A stretch of 64,000 bases of DNA from Kaistia terrae (GTDB lineage Bacteria > Pseudomonadota > Alphaproteobacteria > Rhizobiales > Kaistiaceae). Under the pieces are notes generated by a model that saw only the letters and a program-made list of their open reading frames with translations, searched no databases and had not been told where the DNA came from. Each line of letters opens with the position of its first letter. The first letter of the stretch is position 1. Location: assembly GCF_026344005.1 (NCBI RefSeq), contig NZ_JAPKNH010000006.1, positions 244,595 to 308,594 on the forward strand. The letters are read 5' to 3'. This document shows, in pieces, positions 8,739-17,054 of the stretch. The position numbers and the translations under genes are program-made.

Positions 8739-9188
8739 CTAGCCGGATTCGGGTCGCCAGGCTTGCGGCGCCTGGTCGTCGGCGTCGCCCTCGGGATCGA
8801 AGCCGTGCATGTAGAGCGCCCATTGCAGGCCGACGATGGCGCCCTTGATCGGACGTAGCAGGCCGAGCGTCAGGACTGCCGTCAGCGGCAGCCACATCGC
8901 CAGATGCGTCGTATTGGAGAGATGCCAGCTCATTTCGACGATCAGCATCAGCGGCACGACGATGTGGGCGACGATGGTGATGGTGAAATAGGGCGGGGCG
9001 TCATCGGCGCGCTGGTGCGACAGGTCTTCGCCGCAGGAATCGCAGGCATCGGCCACCGCCAGATAGCCGTTGAACATCCGGCCCTTGCCACAGGCCGGGC
9101 AGCGGCACAGGAAACCGCGCGACATCGCCTGCCACAACGAACGTTTCGGACGCATGGTCGCTTCCGAACTGCTGATCCACTCGTTCAT
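8739..9188 (-). CDS. DUF983 family membrane protein
   Basis: This 149-residue protein has a zinc-ribbon-like N-terminus (CRCPACGKGRMF, then CDSCGEDLSHQ) followed by two membrane segments around residues 65-85 and 95-115. That arrangement and the ADDAPPYF motif are diagnostic of DUF983, a proteobacterial family of unknown function. The ATG at 9186-9188 is preceded by GAGGAGAAC, a strong ribosome site; longer frames to 9278 lack one. It is divergent from pyrB. Confidence 0.88.
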   Translation of the reverse strand: MNEWISSSEATMRPKRSLWQAMSRGFLCRCPACGKGRMFNGYLAVADACDSCGEDLSHQRADDAPPYFTITIVAHIVVPLMLIVEMSWHLSNTTHLAMWLPLTAVLTLGLLRPIKGAIVGLQWALYMHGFDPEGDADDQAPQAWRPESG

Positions 9189-9416
9189 CGCGTTCTCCTC
9201 GACGCGGCTAATATCGCGCCTGCGGGCCGTGATACAAGCCGACGCGGCAATCAACCGCGTCCGAGAACGCCACCGCATCGATGCGGAGTCAGAGGGGATC
9301 TCGTGGGGTTGCCGTGTTCTCCAGGTGGCATCGGGTCGGGGGACGTGTAAAAGACGCGACGAACCGGCCTGTCCGTCTTGTCGCCCGGGGCTGAATTCAA
9401 TATAGGGGTCGCTTCA

Positions 9417-10373
9417 ATGAATGAGCTCAAAGCCAGTCCCGCCGCAGTGTTCGCGCATCGCCACCTGCTAGGCATTGAAGGTCTCCAGGCCGAGGAGATC
9501 ACAGCCCTTCTCGATCTCGCCGAAGAGGCTGTCGAAGTCAGCCGACAGGTTGAAAAAAAGAAGGCCGTCCTGCGCGGCCGCACCCAGATCAACCTGTTCT
9601 TCGAATCCTCGACGCGGACGCAATCCTCGTTCGAACTCGCGGGAAAACGCCTCGGCGCCGATGTCATGAACATGTCGGTCGCGTCCTCTTCGGTGAAGAA
9701 GGGCGAGACGCTGATCGACACCGCGATCACGCTGAACGCGATGAACCCCGACATTCTGGTCGTGCGCCATCACGCCGCCGGCGCGGTGCACCTTCTGGCG
9801 CAGAAGGTCGGCTGTTCCGTCATCAATGCCGGCGACGGCGCGCATGAGCACCCGACCCAGGCGCTGCTCGATGCGCTGACGATCCGCCGTCACAAGGGGC
9901 CGATCCACGACCTGACCGTGGCGATCTGCGGCGACATCCTGCATTCGCGCGTCGCCCGCTCCAACATCATGCTCCTGAACGCGCTCGGCGCGCGGGTGCG
10001 CTGCATCGGGCCTTCGACGCTGCTGCCCAAGGGCCTCGACCGTCTCGGCGTCGAGATCTTTACCGACATGCGCGCCGGTCTGACGGACGCCGACATCGTC
10101 ATGATGCTGCGTTTGCAGCGCGAGCGGATGGATGGCTCTTTCGTGCCGTCGGTGCGCGAGTATTTCCACTTCTTTGGCCTCGATGCCGAGAAGCTCTCCT
10201 TTGCCAAGCCCGGCGCGCTCGTCATGCACCCGGGTCCGATGAACCGGGGCGTCGAGATCGACTCGGCCATCGCCGACGGGCCGCAAAGCCTGATCCGCGA
10301 ACAGGTCGAGATGGGCGTCGCGGTCCGCATGGCGGTGCTCGAAGCACTCGCCCAGAACCTTCCGAACGGATGA
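9417..10373 (+). CDS. pyrB: aspartate carbamoyltransferase catalytic subunit
   Basis: PyrB makes carbamoyl-aspartate from carbamoyl phosphate and aspartate, the first committed pyrimidine step. The 318-residue protein shows the carbamoyl-phosphate signature [20 protein letters not shown] near residue 60, the [11 protein letters not shown] segment and the aspartate-binding region LRLQRERM. The start at 9417 gives the usual length; an upstream in-frame start at 9378 adds 13 atypical residues. The pyrC-like gene begins 7 bp after the stop, so the pair is an operon. Confidence 0.96.
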   Translation: MNELKASPAAVFAHRHLLGIEGLQAEEITALLDLAEEAVEVSRQVEKKKAVLRGRTQINLFFESSTRTQSSFELAGKRLGADVMNMSVASSSVKKGETLIDTAITLNAMNPDILVVRHHAAGAVHLLAQKVGCSVINAGDGAHEHPTQALLDALTIRRHKGPIHDLTVAICGDILHSRVARSNIMLLNALGARVRCIGPSTLLPKGLDRLGVEIFTDMRAGLTDADIVMMLRLQRERMDGSFVPSVREYFHFFGLDAEKLSFAKPGALVMHPGPMNRGVEIDSAIADGPQSLIREQVEMGVAVRMAVLEALAQNLPNG

Positions 10374-10380
10374 GGGCGAG

Positions 10381-11703
10381 ATGAACCCGGATCGCCTCAA
10401 GAATAATGAACGCCCGCTGGTCCTGACCAATGCGCGCGTCATCGACCCATCGCGCAAGCTTGATGCACGCGGCACGGTGATCATCGCCGATGGCGTGATC
10501 GTCGCGGCCGGTCCCGAAGCCGACTCGGCTGCATTCCCCGAAGGCGCCGAGATCGTCGATTGCCGTGGCGCGGCGGTCATGCCCGGCCTGATCGACATGC
10601 GCGTCTTCATCGGCGAACCCGGCGGCGAGCATCGCGAGACCTTTGCTTCGGCCGGCCAGTCGGCGGCCGCTGGCGGCGTTACCACCGTCATCATGATGCC
10701 CGACACCGACCCGGTGATCGACGATGTGGCGCTGGTTGATTTCATCGCCCGCCGCACGCGCGATACGGCGCTGGTCAACGTCATGCCGATGGCTGCCATC
10801 ACCAAGGGCCTCAAGGGCCGCGAGATGACGGAATTCGGCCTGCTGCGGGAGGCCGGCGCGGTCGGCTTTACCGATGGCCGCCATTCGATCACCAATGCGC
10901 TCGTGCTGCGCCGGGCGCTGACCTATGCGCGCGATTTCGGCGCGCTGATCATGCACCACCCGGCCGATCCGGATCTGACCGGCTCGGGCGTGATGAACGA
11001 AGGCGAGACGGCGACCCGGCTTGGCCTTTCCGGCATCCCGAAGGAAGCCGAGATCATCATGCTGGAGCGCGATATCCGCCTCGCGGCGCTGACGCGCGGC
11101 CGCTATCACGCGGCGCAGATCTCCTGCGCGGAATCGCTCGACATCATCCGCCGCGCCAAGAAGGCGGGCCTTGCTGTCTCCTGCGGCGTCTCGGCCACAC
11201 ATCTGGCGCTGAACGAGCTCGATATCGGGCCGTATCGCACCTTCTTCCGCCTGTCGCCGCCGCTTCGTTCCGAAGACGACCGTCAGGCGATGATCGAAGG
11301 CATTGCCGATGGCTCGATCGACGTCATCGTTTCCAGCCACGATCCGCAGGACGTCGACACCAAGCGCCATCCCTTCGCCGAAGCGGCGGACGGCGCGGTC
11401 GGTCTGGAAACGCTGCTCGCAGCCTCGCTTCGCCTCGTCAACAATGGCGATGTCGACCTGCTGACGGTGGCGCGCGCCTTGTCGACGCGGCCTGCCGAAC
11501 TGCTCGGCCTGCCGGGTGGAAAACTGACGGCGGGAGCGCCTGCCGACATCATCCTGGTCGATCCGGCGATGCCCTGGATCTGCGACGGCGAGAGGCTGCG
11601 CTCGCGTTCCAAGAACACGCCGTTTGAAGGCGCGCGCTTCGAGGGCCGCGTGCTTCGGACAGTCGTTGCAGGCCGGACCGTCTACGCCTACGCTAGCGAC
11701 TAG
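10381..11703 (+). CDS. pyrX: dihydroorotase-like protein lacking zinc ligands (PyrC'/PyrX type)
   Basis: The 440-residue protein has the full amidohydrolase fold of long (class I) dihydroorotases, with MNEGETATRLGLSGIPKEAE and GAVGLETLL conserved. The metal site is gone: the usual DxHxHxREPG reads DMRVFIGEPG, the His in YHxxHxS is Gln (RYHAAQIS), and the Asp in TDHAPH reads SSHDPQ. Family knowledge from Pseudomonas pyrBC' shows that such inactive PyrC' proteins are needed to assemble the PyrB dodecamer. I infer the same structural role here; a true dihydroorotase should be encoded elsewhere. Confidence 0.85.
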   Translation: MNPDRLKNNERPLVLTNARVIDPSRKLDARGTVIIADGVIVAAGPEADSAAFPEGAEIVDCRGAAVMPGLIDMRVFIGEPGGEHRETFASAGQSAAAGGVTTVIMMPDTDPVIDDVALVDFIARRTRDTALVNVMPMAAITKGLKGREMTEFGLLREAGAVGFTDGRHSITNALVLRRALTYARDFGALIMHHPADPDLTGSGVMNEGETATRLGLSGIPKEAEIIMLERDIRLAALTRGRYHAAQISCAESLDIIRRAKKAGLAVSCGVSATHLALNELDIGPYRTFFRLSPPLRSEDDRQAMIEGIADGSIDVIVSSHDPQDVDTKRHPFAEAADGAVGLETLLAASLRLVNNGDVDLLTVARALSTRPAELLGLPGGKLTAGAPADIILVDPAMPWICDGERLRSRSKNTPFEGARFEGRVLRTVVAGRTVYAYASD

Positions 11704-11769
11704 TCTTTCTTTTCGCGGTGCCGGGATTTCCCAGGCGCCGCGTCATTTCGTGAGTTCGGGGGAACTGCC

Positions 11770-12387
11770 ATGCCACAGCCCGTCGGCTGGGACCTTACCG
11801 CGTCGCTCGTCGTGGCGGCGCTGGTGCTTGGCTATCTTCTCGGCTCGATCCCGTTCGGGCTGATCCTGACCCGCTTCGCCGGCCTCGGCGACATCCGCTC
11901 GATCGGCTCCGGCAATATCGGCGCGACCAACGTTCTGCGCACCGGCAACAAGAAGCTAGCTGCGGCAACCCTGATCGGCGACGCGCTGAAGGGCACTGTC
12001 GCCGTGCTCATCGCCGGCCATTTCTGGGGGCCGGAAGCGGCTATCCTTGCCGGCTTCGGCGCGTTTATCGGCCACATCTTTTCCATCTGGCTCGGCTTCA
12101 AGGGCGGCAAGGGCGTCGCGACCTATCTCGGTGTGCTGATCGGCCTTGCCTGGCCGATCGCGCTGCTGTTCGCCGCCGTCTGGATCGCGATTGCCTATCT
12201 CACCCGCTATTCCTCATTGGCAGCGCTGGTCGCCAGTCTCATCGTGCCGGTGGTTCTGCTGGCGATGGGAGATATCCAGAAGGGACTGCTGTTCGCGCTG
12301 CTGGCGTTGATTCTCTTCATCAAGCACCGCGCGAATATCGGACGCCTGCTCGGCGGCACCGAAAGCCGCATCGGCCAGAAGAGCTGA
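11770..12387 (+). CDS. plsY: glycerol-3-phosphate acyltransferase PlsY
   Basis: PlsY transfers the acyl group from acyl-phosphate to glycerol 3-phosphate in the inner membrane, the first step of phospholipid synthesis. The 205-residue protein has five hydrophobic segments and the three family motifs: GSIPFGLI followed by [26 protein letters not shown], and the late RHRANI-like segment [10 protein letters not shown]. The dprA start lies 1 bp after its stop codon, so they are very probably co-transcribed. Confidence 0.95.
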   Translation: MPQPVGWDLTASLVVAALVLGYLLGSIPFGLILTRFAGLGDIRSIGSGNIGATNVLRTGNKKLAAATLIGDALKGTVAVLIAGHFWGPEAAILAGFGAFIGHIFSIWLGFKGGKGVATYLGVLIGLAWPIALLFAAVWIAIAYLTRYSSLAALVASLIVPVVLLAMGDIQKGLLFALLALILFIKHRANIGRLLGGTESRIGQKS

Positions 12388-12388
12388 T

Positions 12389-13672
12389 ATGGCACGCGGG
12401 GAAAGCAGTTCTCCCCGCGACTTACTGAATGACGACGAGCGTATCGCCTGGCTCCGGCTGATCCGCAGCGAGAATGTCGGCCCCGTCACGTTTCGCGAAC
12501 TGATCCGCCATTTTGGCTCGGCCACCGCCGCCATCCAAGGCTTGCCTGAACTCGCCGCCCGTAGCGGCCGGCGCGTCTCCGTCGCCAGTCGGGCCGATGC
12601 CGAACGCGAGTTGGCGCAGCTGGCAAAGCTCGGCGGACGCTTCCTGGCGATTGGCGAACCCGACTACCCCGCCTGGCTCCGGGCGATCGACGCCGCGCCG
12701 CCTCTGATTTCGATACGGGGCAGCGTCGACGTGCTGGCCCGGCCGATGATCGCCATTGTCGGCGCGCGCAACGCTTCGGTGGTCGGGTGCCGGATGGCGC
12801 AGAAGCTGGCCCGCGATCTCGGCGATTCCGGCTTTGTCATTGTCTCCGGCCTGGCGCGCGGCATAGATGCGGCGGCGCATGACGCGGCGCTCGATGGCGG
12901 TACGGTTGCCGTGTTTGCCGGAGGGCTCGACCGGCTGTATCCGCCCGAAAATGCCGCGCTCGCGGATCGCATCCTCGACGCCGGTGGCGCGCATGTCTCC
13001 GAAATGCCGCTGGGCTGGGAGCCGCGAGCGCGCGATTTTCCCCGCCGCAACCGGCTGGTGTCCGGAATGGCGTCCGGCACGGTCATCGTCGAGGCGGCGC
13101 AGCGATCCGGCTCGCTGATCACGGCCAGGCTCGCGGGCGAACAGGGCAGGGCGGTGTTCGCCGTGCCGGGATCGCCGCTCGATCCGCGCGCCGCTGGCGC
13201 GAATGCGCTGATCAAGCAGGGCGCGCATCTCGTCACCGAGGCTGCTGACGTCGTCGAGATCGTGGCGCCGATGATCGGCCGCGCCTTCGCGCCGCAGTCC
13301 GACTGGCTCGATAGCGGTGTGGAGGGCGGCATGGCGGAGCATGGTTTCGACGGGCCGGCGTTTCTCGACGGCACGGATGGAAAGGATGGAGCGGAAGACG
13401 GCCTGCCGGGCGACCCCGCCTCGACGCCGGCGGAGAAATGGGGACACGCGTTAGTTGCTGGGGATGGCGAGCATCGCAACCCGGATCTGGAGCCGTCTCC
13501 CGACGATCGTCAGCTCTTGATCGAGGCGCTCGGACCGGCGCCGACGGAAATCGACACCCTGATTCGCTTTACCAGGCTGCCGGCGGCGCTGGTGCATGTG
13601 CTGCTGCTGGAGCTCGATCTCGCCGGCCGGATCGAACGGCACGCCGGCCAGCGCGTTTCGCTGGTCGAATAG
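12389..13672 (+). CDS. dprA: DNA-protecting protein DprA
   Basis: DprA binds incoming single-stranded DNA and loads RecA during natural transformation. The 427-residue protein shows an N-terminal SAM-like helical region, the Rossmann DNA-binding core with PMIAIVGARNAS, SGLARGIDAAAHDAAL, GTVAVFAGGLDRLYP and FPRRNRLVSGM, and a C-terminal winged-helix (about 370-427, LIEALGPAPTEIDTLIRFT). Between core and winged helix lies a low-complexity Asp/Gly-rich linker of about 60 residues. It begins 1 bp after plsY. Some of the family serves in DNA repair rather than uptake. Confidence 0.93.
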   Translation: MARGESSSPRDLLNDDERIAWLRLIRSENVGPVTFRELIRHFGSATAAIQGLPELAARSGRRVSVASRADAERELAQLAKLGGRFLAIGEPDYPAWLRAIDAAPPLISIRGSVDVLARPMIAIVGARNASVVGCRMAQKLARDLGDSGFVIVSGLARGIDAAAHDAALDGGTVAVFAGGLDRLYPPENAALADRILDAGGAHVSEMPLGWEPRARDFPRRNRLVSGMASGTVIVEAAQRSGSLITARLAGEQGRAVFAVPGSPLDPRAAGANALIKQGAHLVTEAADVVEIVAPMIGRAFAPQSDWLDSGVEGGMAEHGFDGPAFLDGTDGKDGAEDGLPGDPASTPAEKWGHALVAGDGEHRNPDLEPSPDDRQLLIEALGPAPTEIDTLIRFTRLPAALVHVLLLELDLAGRIERHAGQRVSLVE

Positions 13673-13734
13673 GCATTCTCAGCGTCGGGCTACCGCGGCG
13701 AATGGGCGGCGGAGACGATCCTGGCAATCCGCGC

Positions 13735-13980
13735 TCAGCCGAATTGGCGCAGGCGCTGGCTTTCCTTGCGGGCTTCCTCCTCGGCGATGGCGAGCAGATA
13801 GGACAGGAACTCCAGCCCCACGCCGGCGGACAGGCCGCGCAGCTCCTTCACCATGTCGGCGATGTAGACGGCTTGCTCGTGCCGCCGAATGGCTTCGGCG
13901 TGGCTTTCGGTCCCGCCATTGTTGGAATCGTCCAGATGCCGTCCCATATCCGTACCCCCGGTTGACACGAGTCGAACCAT
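13735..13980 (-). CDS. small conserved helical protein, function unknown
   Basis: The product has 81 residues. The core AVYIADMVKELRGLSAGVGLEFLSYLLAIAEEEA resembles short helical proteins common in Hyphomicrobiales whose function is not known. The ATG at 13980 is preceded on its strand by AAGAGGATC, a good ribosome site, and by a TATAAAG-containing AT-rich stretch that may be the promoter. It is divergent from topA across 200 bp. Confidence 0.7.
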   Translation of the reverse strand: MVRLVSTGGTDMGRHLDDSNNGGTESHAEAIRRHEQAVYIADMVKELRGLSAGVGLEFLSYLLAIAEEEARKESQRLRQFG

Positions 13981-14180
13981 GATCCTCTTTTAATTGCAAA
14001 TGCAACTTTATACAACCCAGTGGTGCGGGCGTGTTTGGTGTGGCCCCCTTCATTGACAGGCAGGGTGCTTTCCGGGATTGTCCAGCCCGAATGCGCCTGC
14101 TTCCGTGGGCCGGCGGGTATTCCGCCTTGTTCCAATTTTCGTCGGCGCGGGTTTTCGTGGCTCGTCCGGCCTTTTCGTAA

Positions 14181-16979
14181 ATGGCATTGATGAATCTCGT
14201 CATCGTGGAATCGCCCGCAAAGGCGAAAACGATCAACAAATACCTAGGCTCCGACTATCACGTCGTGGCGTCCTACGGCCATGTCCGCGACCTGCCGTCG
14301 AAGGACGGCTCGGTGCTGCCGGACGAGGACTTCGCCATGAGCTGGGAGGCGGACCCGAAGTCCGCCAAGCGCCTGGTCGACATGGCCGCCGCCGCCAAGG
14401 CCGCCGACCGCATCATTCTCGCAACCGATCCGGATCGCGAAGGCGAGGCCATTTCCTGGCACGTCCTTGAGGTCCTGAAGCAGAAGCGGGCGATCAAGGA
14501 CAAGCCGGTCGAGCGCGTGGTGTTCAACGCGATCACCAAGCAGGCCGTCCTCGAGGCGATGAAAAACCCGCGCCCGATCGACGTGGCCCTGGTCGACGCC
14601 TATCTGGCGCGCCGGGCGCTCGATTATCTGGTCGGCTTCACGCTGTCGCCGGTTCTGTGGCGCAAGCTGCCGGGCGCCCGCTCGGCAGGCCGCGTCCAGT
14701 CGGTGGCGCTGCGTCTCGTCTGCGACCGCGAAAACGAGATCGAGATCTTCCGCCCCCGCGAATACTGGTCGCTGCTGGCCACGCTCGCGACGCCGCGTGG
14801 CGACGAGTTCGAAGCGCGCCTGGTCGGCGCTGACGGCAAGAAAATCAGCCGCCTCGACGTCGGCACCGCCGAGGAGGCCGAGGCCTTCCGCGCTGCCCTC
14901 GATGCCGGCCGCTACACGATTGCCGACATTGAATCGAAGCCGGCCAAGCGCCATCCCTTCGCACCGTTCACCACCTCGACGCTGCAGCAGGAAGCGAGCC
15001 GCAAGCTCGGCTTCGCGCCGAACCGCACCATGCAGCTGGCGCAGCGCCTCTATGAGGGCGTCGAGCTTGGCGGCGAGACGGTCGGTCTCATTACCTATAT
15101 GCGTACCGACGGCGTCGACATGGCGCCGGAGGCGGTGGCTGCCGTTCGCGACGTCATCGGCGCCGATTTCTCGGCCAAGCACCTGCCGGCAGCGCCTCGT
15201 CGCTATCAGACCAAGGTCAAGAACGCCCAGGAAGCGCACGAGGCGATCCGCCCGACCGACCCGCAGCGCCGTCCGCGCGATGTCGCGCGTTATGTCGATG
15301 CCGATCAGGCGCGTCTCTATGAGCTGATCTGGAAGCGCACCGTCGCCAGCCAGATGGAATCGGCCGAGATGCAGCGCACCAGCGTCGACATTCTCGTCGA
15401 TGCCGGCGGTCGCAAGATCGATCTGCGCGCCTCGGGTCAGGTCATGACCTTCGACGGCTTCCTGGCTCTCTATAATGAGAGCAAGGACGAAGAAGGCGAC
15501 GAGGACGAAGGCCGCCTGCCGCGCATGGAAAAGGGCGAAAGCCTGACCAAGAAGGCGATCGCCGCCACCCAGCATTTCACCGAGCCGCCGCCGCGCTATA
15601 GCGAAGCAACGCTGGTGAAGCGCATGGAAGAGCTCGGCATCGGCCGTCCCTCGACCTATGCCGCGACGCTGACCGTGCTGCGCGACCGTGAATATGTGCG
15701 GATCGACAAGAAGCGCCTCGTCCCCGAGGACAAGGGCCGCCTGGTCACGGCGTTCCTGCAGAGCTTCTTTGCCCGCTACGTCGAATATGATTTCACCGCC
15801 GATCTGGAAGAGAAGCTCGACCAGATCTCGGCCGGCGAAATCGCCTGGAAGGATGTGCTGCGCGAATTCTGGCAGCGCTTCTCCGCCGATGTCGGCGAGA
15901 CCAAGGAACTGCGCGTCACCCAGGTTCTGGATGCGCTGAACGATCTGCTCGGGCCGCACATCTTCCCGGCCCGCGCCGATGGCGGCGATCCGCGTGCCTG
16001 CCCGTCCTGCGGCGCCGGCAAGCTTTCGCTGAAGCTCGGCAAGTTCGGCGCCTTTATCGGCTGCTCGAATTATCCCGAATGCCGCTTTACCCGCCAGCTC
16101 GTCGCTTCCGGCGACGATGCGACACCGGGCGAAAATGGCGAGAACGGTTCGGCGCTTGGCGCGGATGGTTCGAAGGTGCTGGGCAAGGACCCTGTCTCCG
16201 GCCTCGACGTCACTCTGCGCACCGGCCGTTTCGGTCCCTACGTCCAGCTCGGCGAGCCGGAAGGCAAGGAGAAGCCGAAGCGCTCCAGCCTGCCGAAGGG
16301 CTGGGAGGCGGCGAGCCTCGATCTCGAAAAGGCGTTGGCGCTGTTGTCGCTGCCGCGCGAAGTCGGCATCCATCCCGAGGATGGCAAGCCGATCCAGGCG
16401 GGCATCGGCCGCTATGGGCCGTTCATCCTGCATGACGGCAAATACGCCAATCTCGACAGCGTCGACGAAGTGTTCGTCGTCGGCATCAATCGCGCCGTCT
16501 CGGTCATCGCCGAGAAGGCTGCGCGCGGCGGACGTCCGGCGCGTGCCGGAGCCGAGCCCTTGAAGACGCTGGGTGATCACCCGACATTAGGGGGACCGAT
16601 CACCGTTCACGCCGGCAAGTATGGTCCTTATGTGAAGCATGGTGCCGTCAACGCCACGCTGCCGAAGGCGCTGCCGCCGGAAACCGTTTCGCTCGACGAA
16701 GCCGTCGCCCTGATCGCCGAAAAGGCGGGCAAGACCCCGGTCAAGAAGACACGCGCGGCGGCCAAGCCGAAGGCTGCCGCAGCAAAGAAGCCAGCGGCCA
16801 AAAAGGCGCCAGCCAAGAAGGCAGCCGCCAAGGCGGCTGATGGCGACGACGTGTCGGAAGACGCGCCGGTGAAAAAGGCGCCCGCGAAAAAGGCGGCTGC
16901 CAAAACGACGGCGGTCAAAAAGCCGGCAGCCAAAAAGACCGCTGCCAAGAAGGCCGAAACCGAGGCCGACGCCGAATAG
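14181..16979 (+). CDS. topA: DNA topoisomerase I
   Basis: TopA relaxes negative supercoils by transient single-strand cleavage. The 932-residue protein starts with the Toprim domain (LVIVESPAKAKTINKYLG; DPDREGEAISWH), then the cleavage domain with catalytic Tyr306 in GLITYMRTDG. A zinc ribbon follows (CPSCGAGKL and CSNYPEC near 610-640), then three topoisomerase C-terminal repeats (GRFGPYVQLG, GRYGPFILHDGKYANL, GKYGPYVKHG). The last 75 residues are a Lys-Ala-Pro tail like histone H1, probably for DNA binding. The ATG at 14190 (MNLVIVES) is an equally possible start; neither has a clear ribosome site. Confidence 0.96.
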   Translation: MALMNLVIVESPAKAKTINKYLGSDYHVVASYGHVRDLPSKDGSVLPDEDFAMSWEADPKSAKRLVDMAAAAKAADRIILATDPDREGEAISWHVLEVLKQKRAIKDKPVERVVFNAITKQAVLEAMKNPRPIDVALVDAYLARRALDYLVGFTLSPVLWRKLPGARSAGRVQSVALRLVCDRENEIEIFRPREYWSLLATLATPRGDEFEARLVGADGKKISRLDVGTAEEAEAFRAALDAGRYTIADIESKPAKRHPFAPFTTSTLQQEASRKLGFAPNRTMQLAQRLYEGVELGGETVGLITYMRTDGVDMAPEAVAAVRDVIGADFSAKHLPAAPRRYQTKVKNAQEAHEAIRPTDPQRRPRDVARYVDADQARLYELIWKRTVASQMESAEMQRTSVDILVDAGGRKIDLRASGQVMTFDGFLALYNESKDEEGDEDEGRLPRMEKGESLTKKAIAATQHFTEPPPRYSEATLVKRMEELGIGRPSTYAATLTVLRDREYVRIDKKRLVPEDKGRLVTAFLQSFFARYVEYDFTADLEEKLDQISAGEIAWKDVLREFWQRFSADVGETKELRVTQVLDALNDLLGPHIFPARADGGDPRACPSCGAGKLSLKLGKFGAFIGCSNYPECRFTRQLVASGDDATPGENGENGSALGADGSKVLGKDPVSGLDVTLRTGRFGPYVQLGEPEGKEKPKRSSLPKGWEAASLDLEKALALLSLPREVGIHPEDGKPIQAGIGRYGPFILHDGKYANLDSVDEVFVVGINRAVSVIAEKAARGGRPARAGAEPLKTLGDHPTLGGPITVHAGKYGPYVKHGAVNATLPKALPPETVSLDEAVALIAEKAGKTPVKKTRAAAKPKAAAAKKPAAKKAPAKKAAAKAADGDDVSEDAPVKKAPAKKAAAKTTAVKKPAAKKTAAKKAETEADAE

Positions 16980-17054
16980 GCTGTCGCCCCGTTCCGCGAT
17001 ATCGAGGCCGGCTGTTGCCAGAATGGACACAGCCGGCCATTCTCATTTCTTCCC

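Noticed and set aside
9468..11370. Long minus-strand frames opposite pyrB and pyrC-like genes
   Set aside because: Same GC-driven effect; their translations are Arg/Ala/His-rich without domains.
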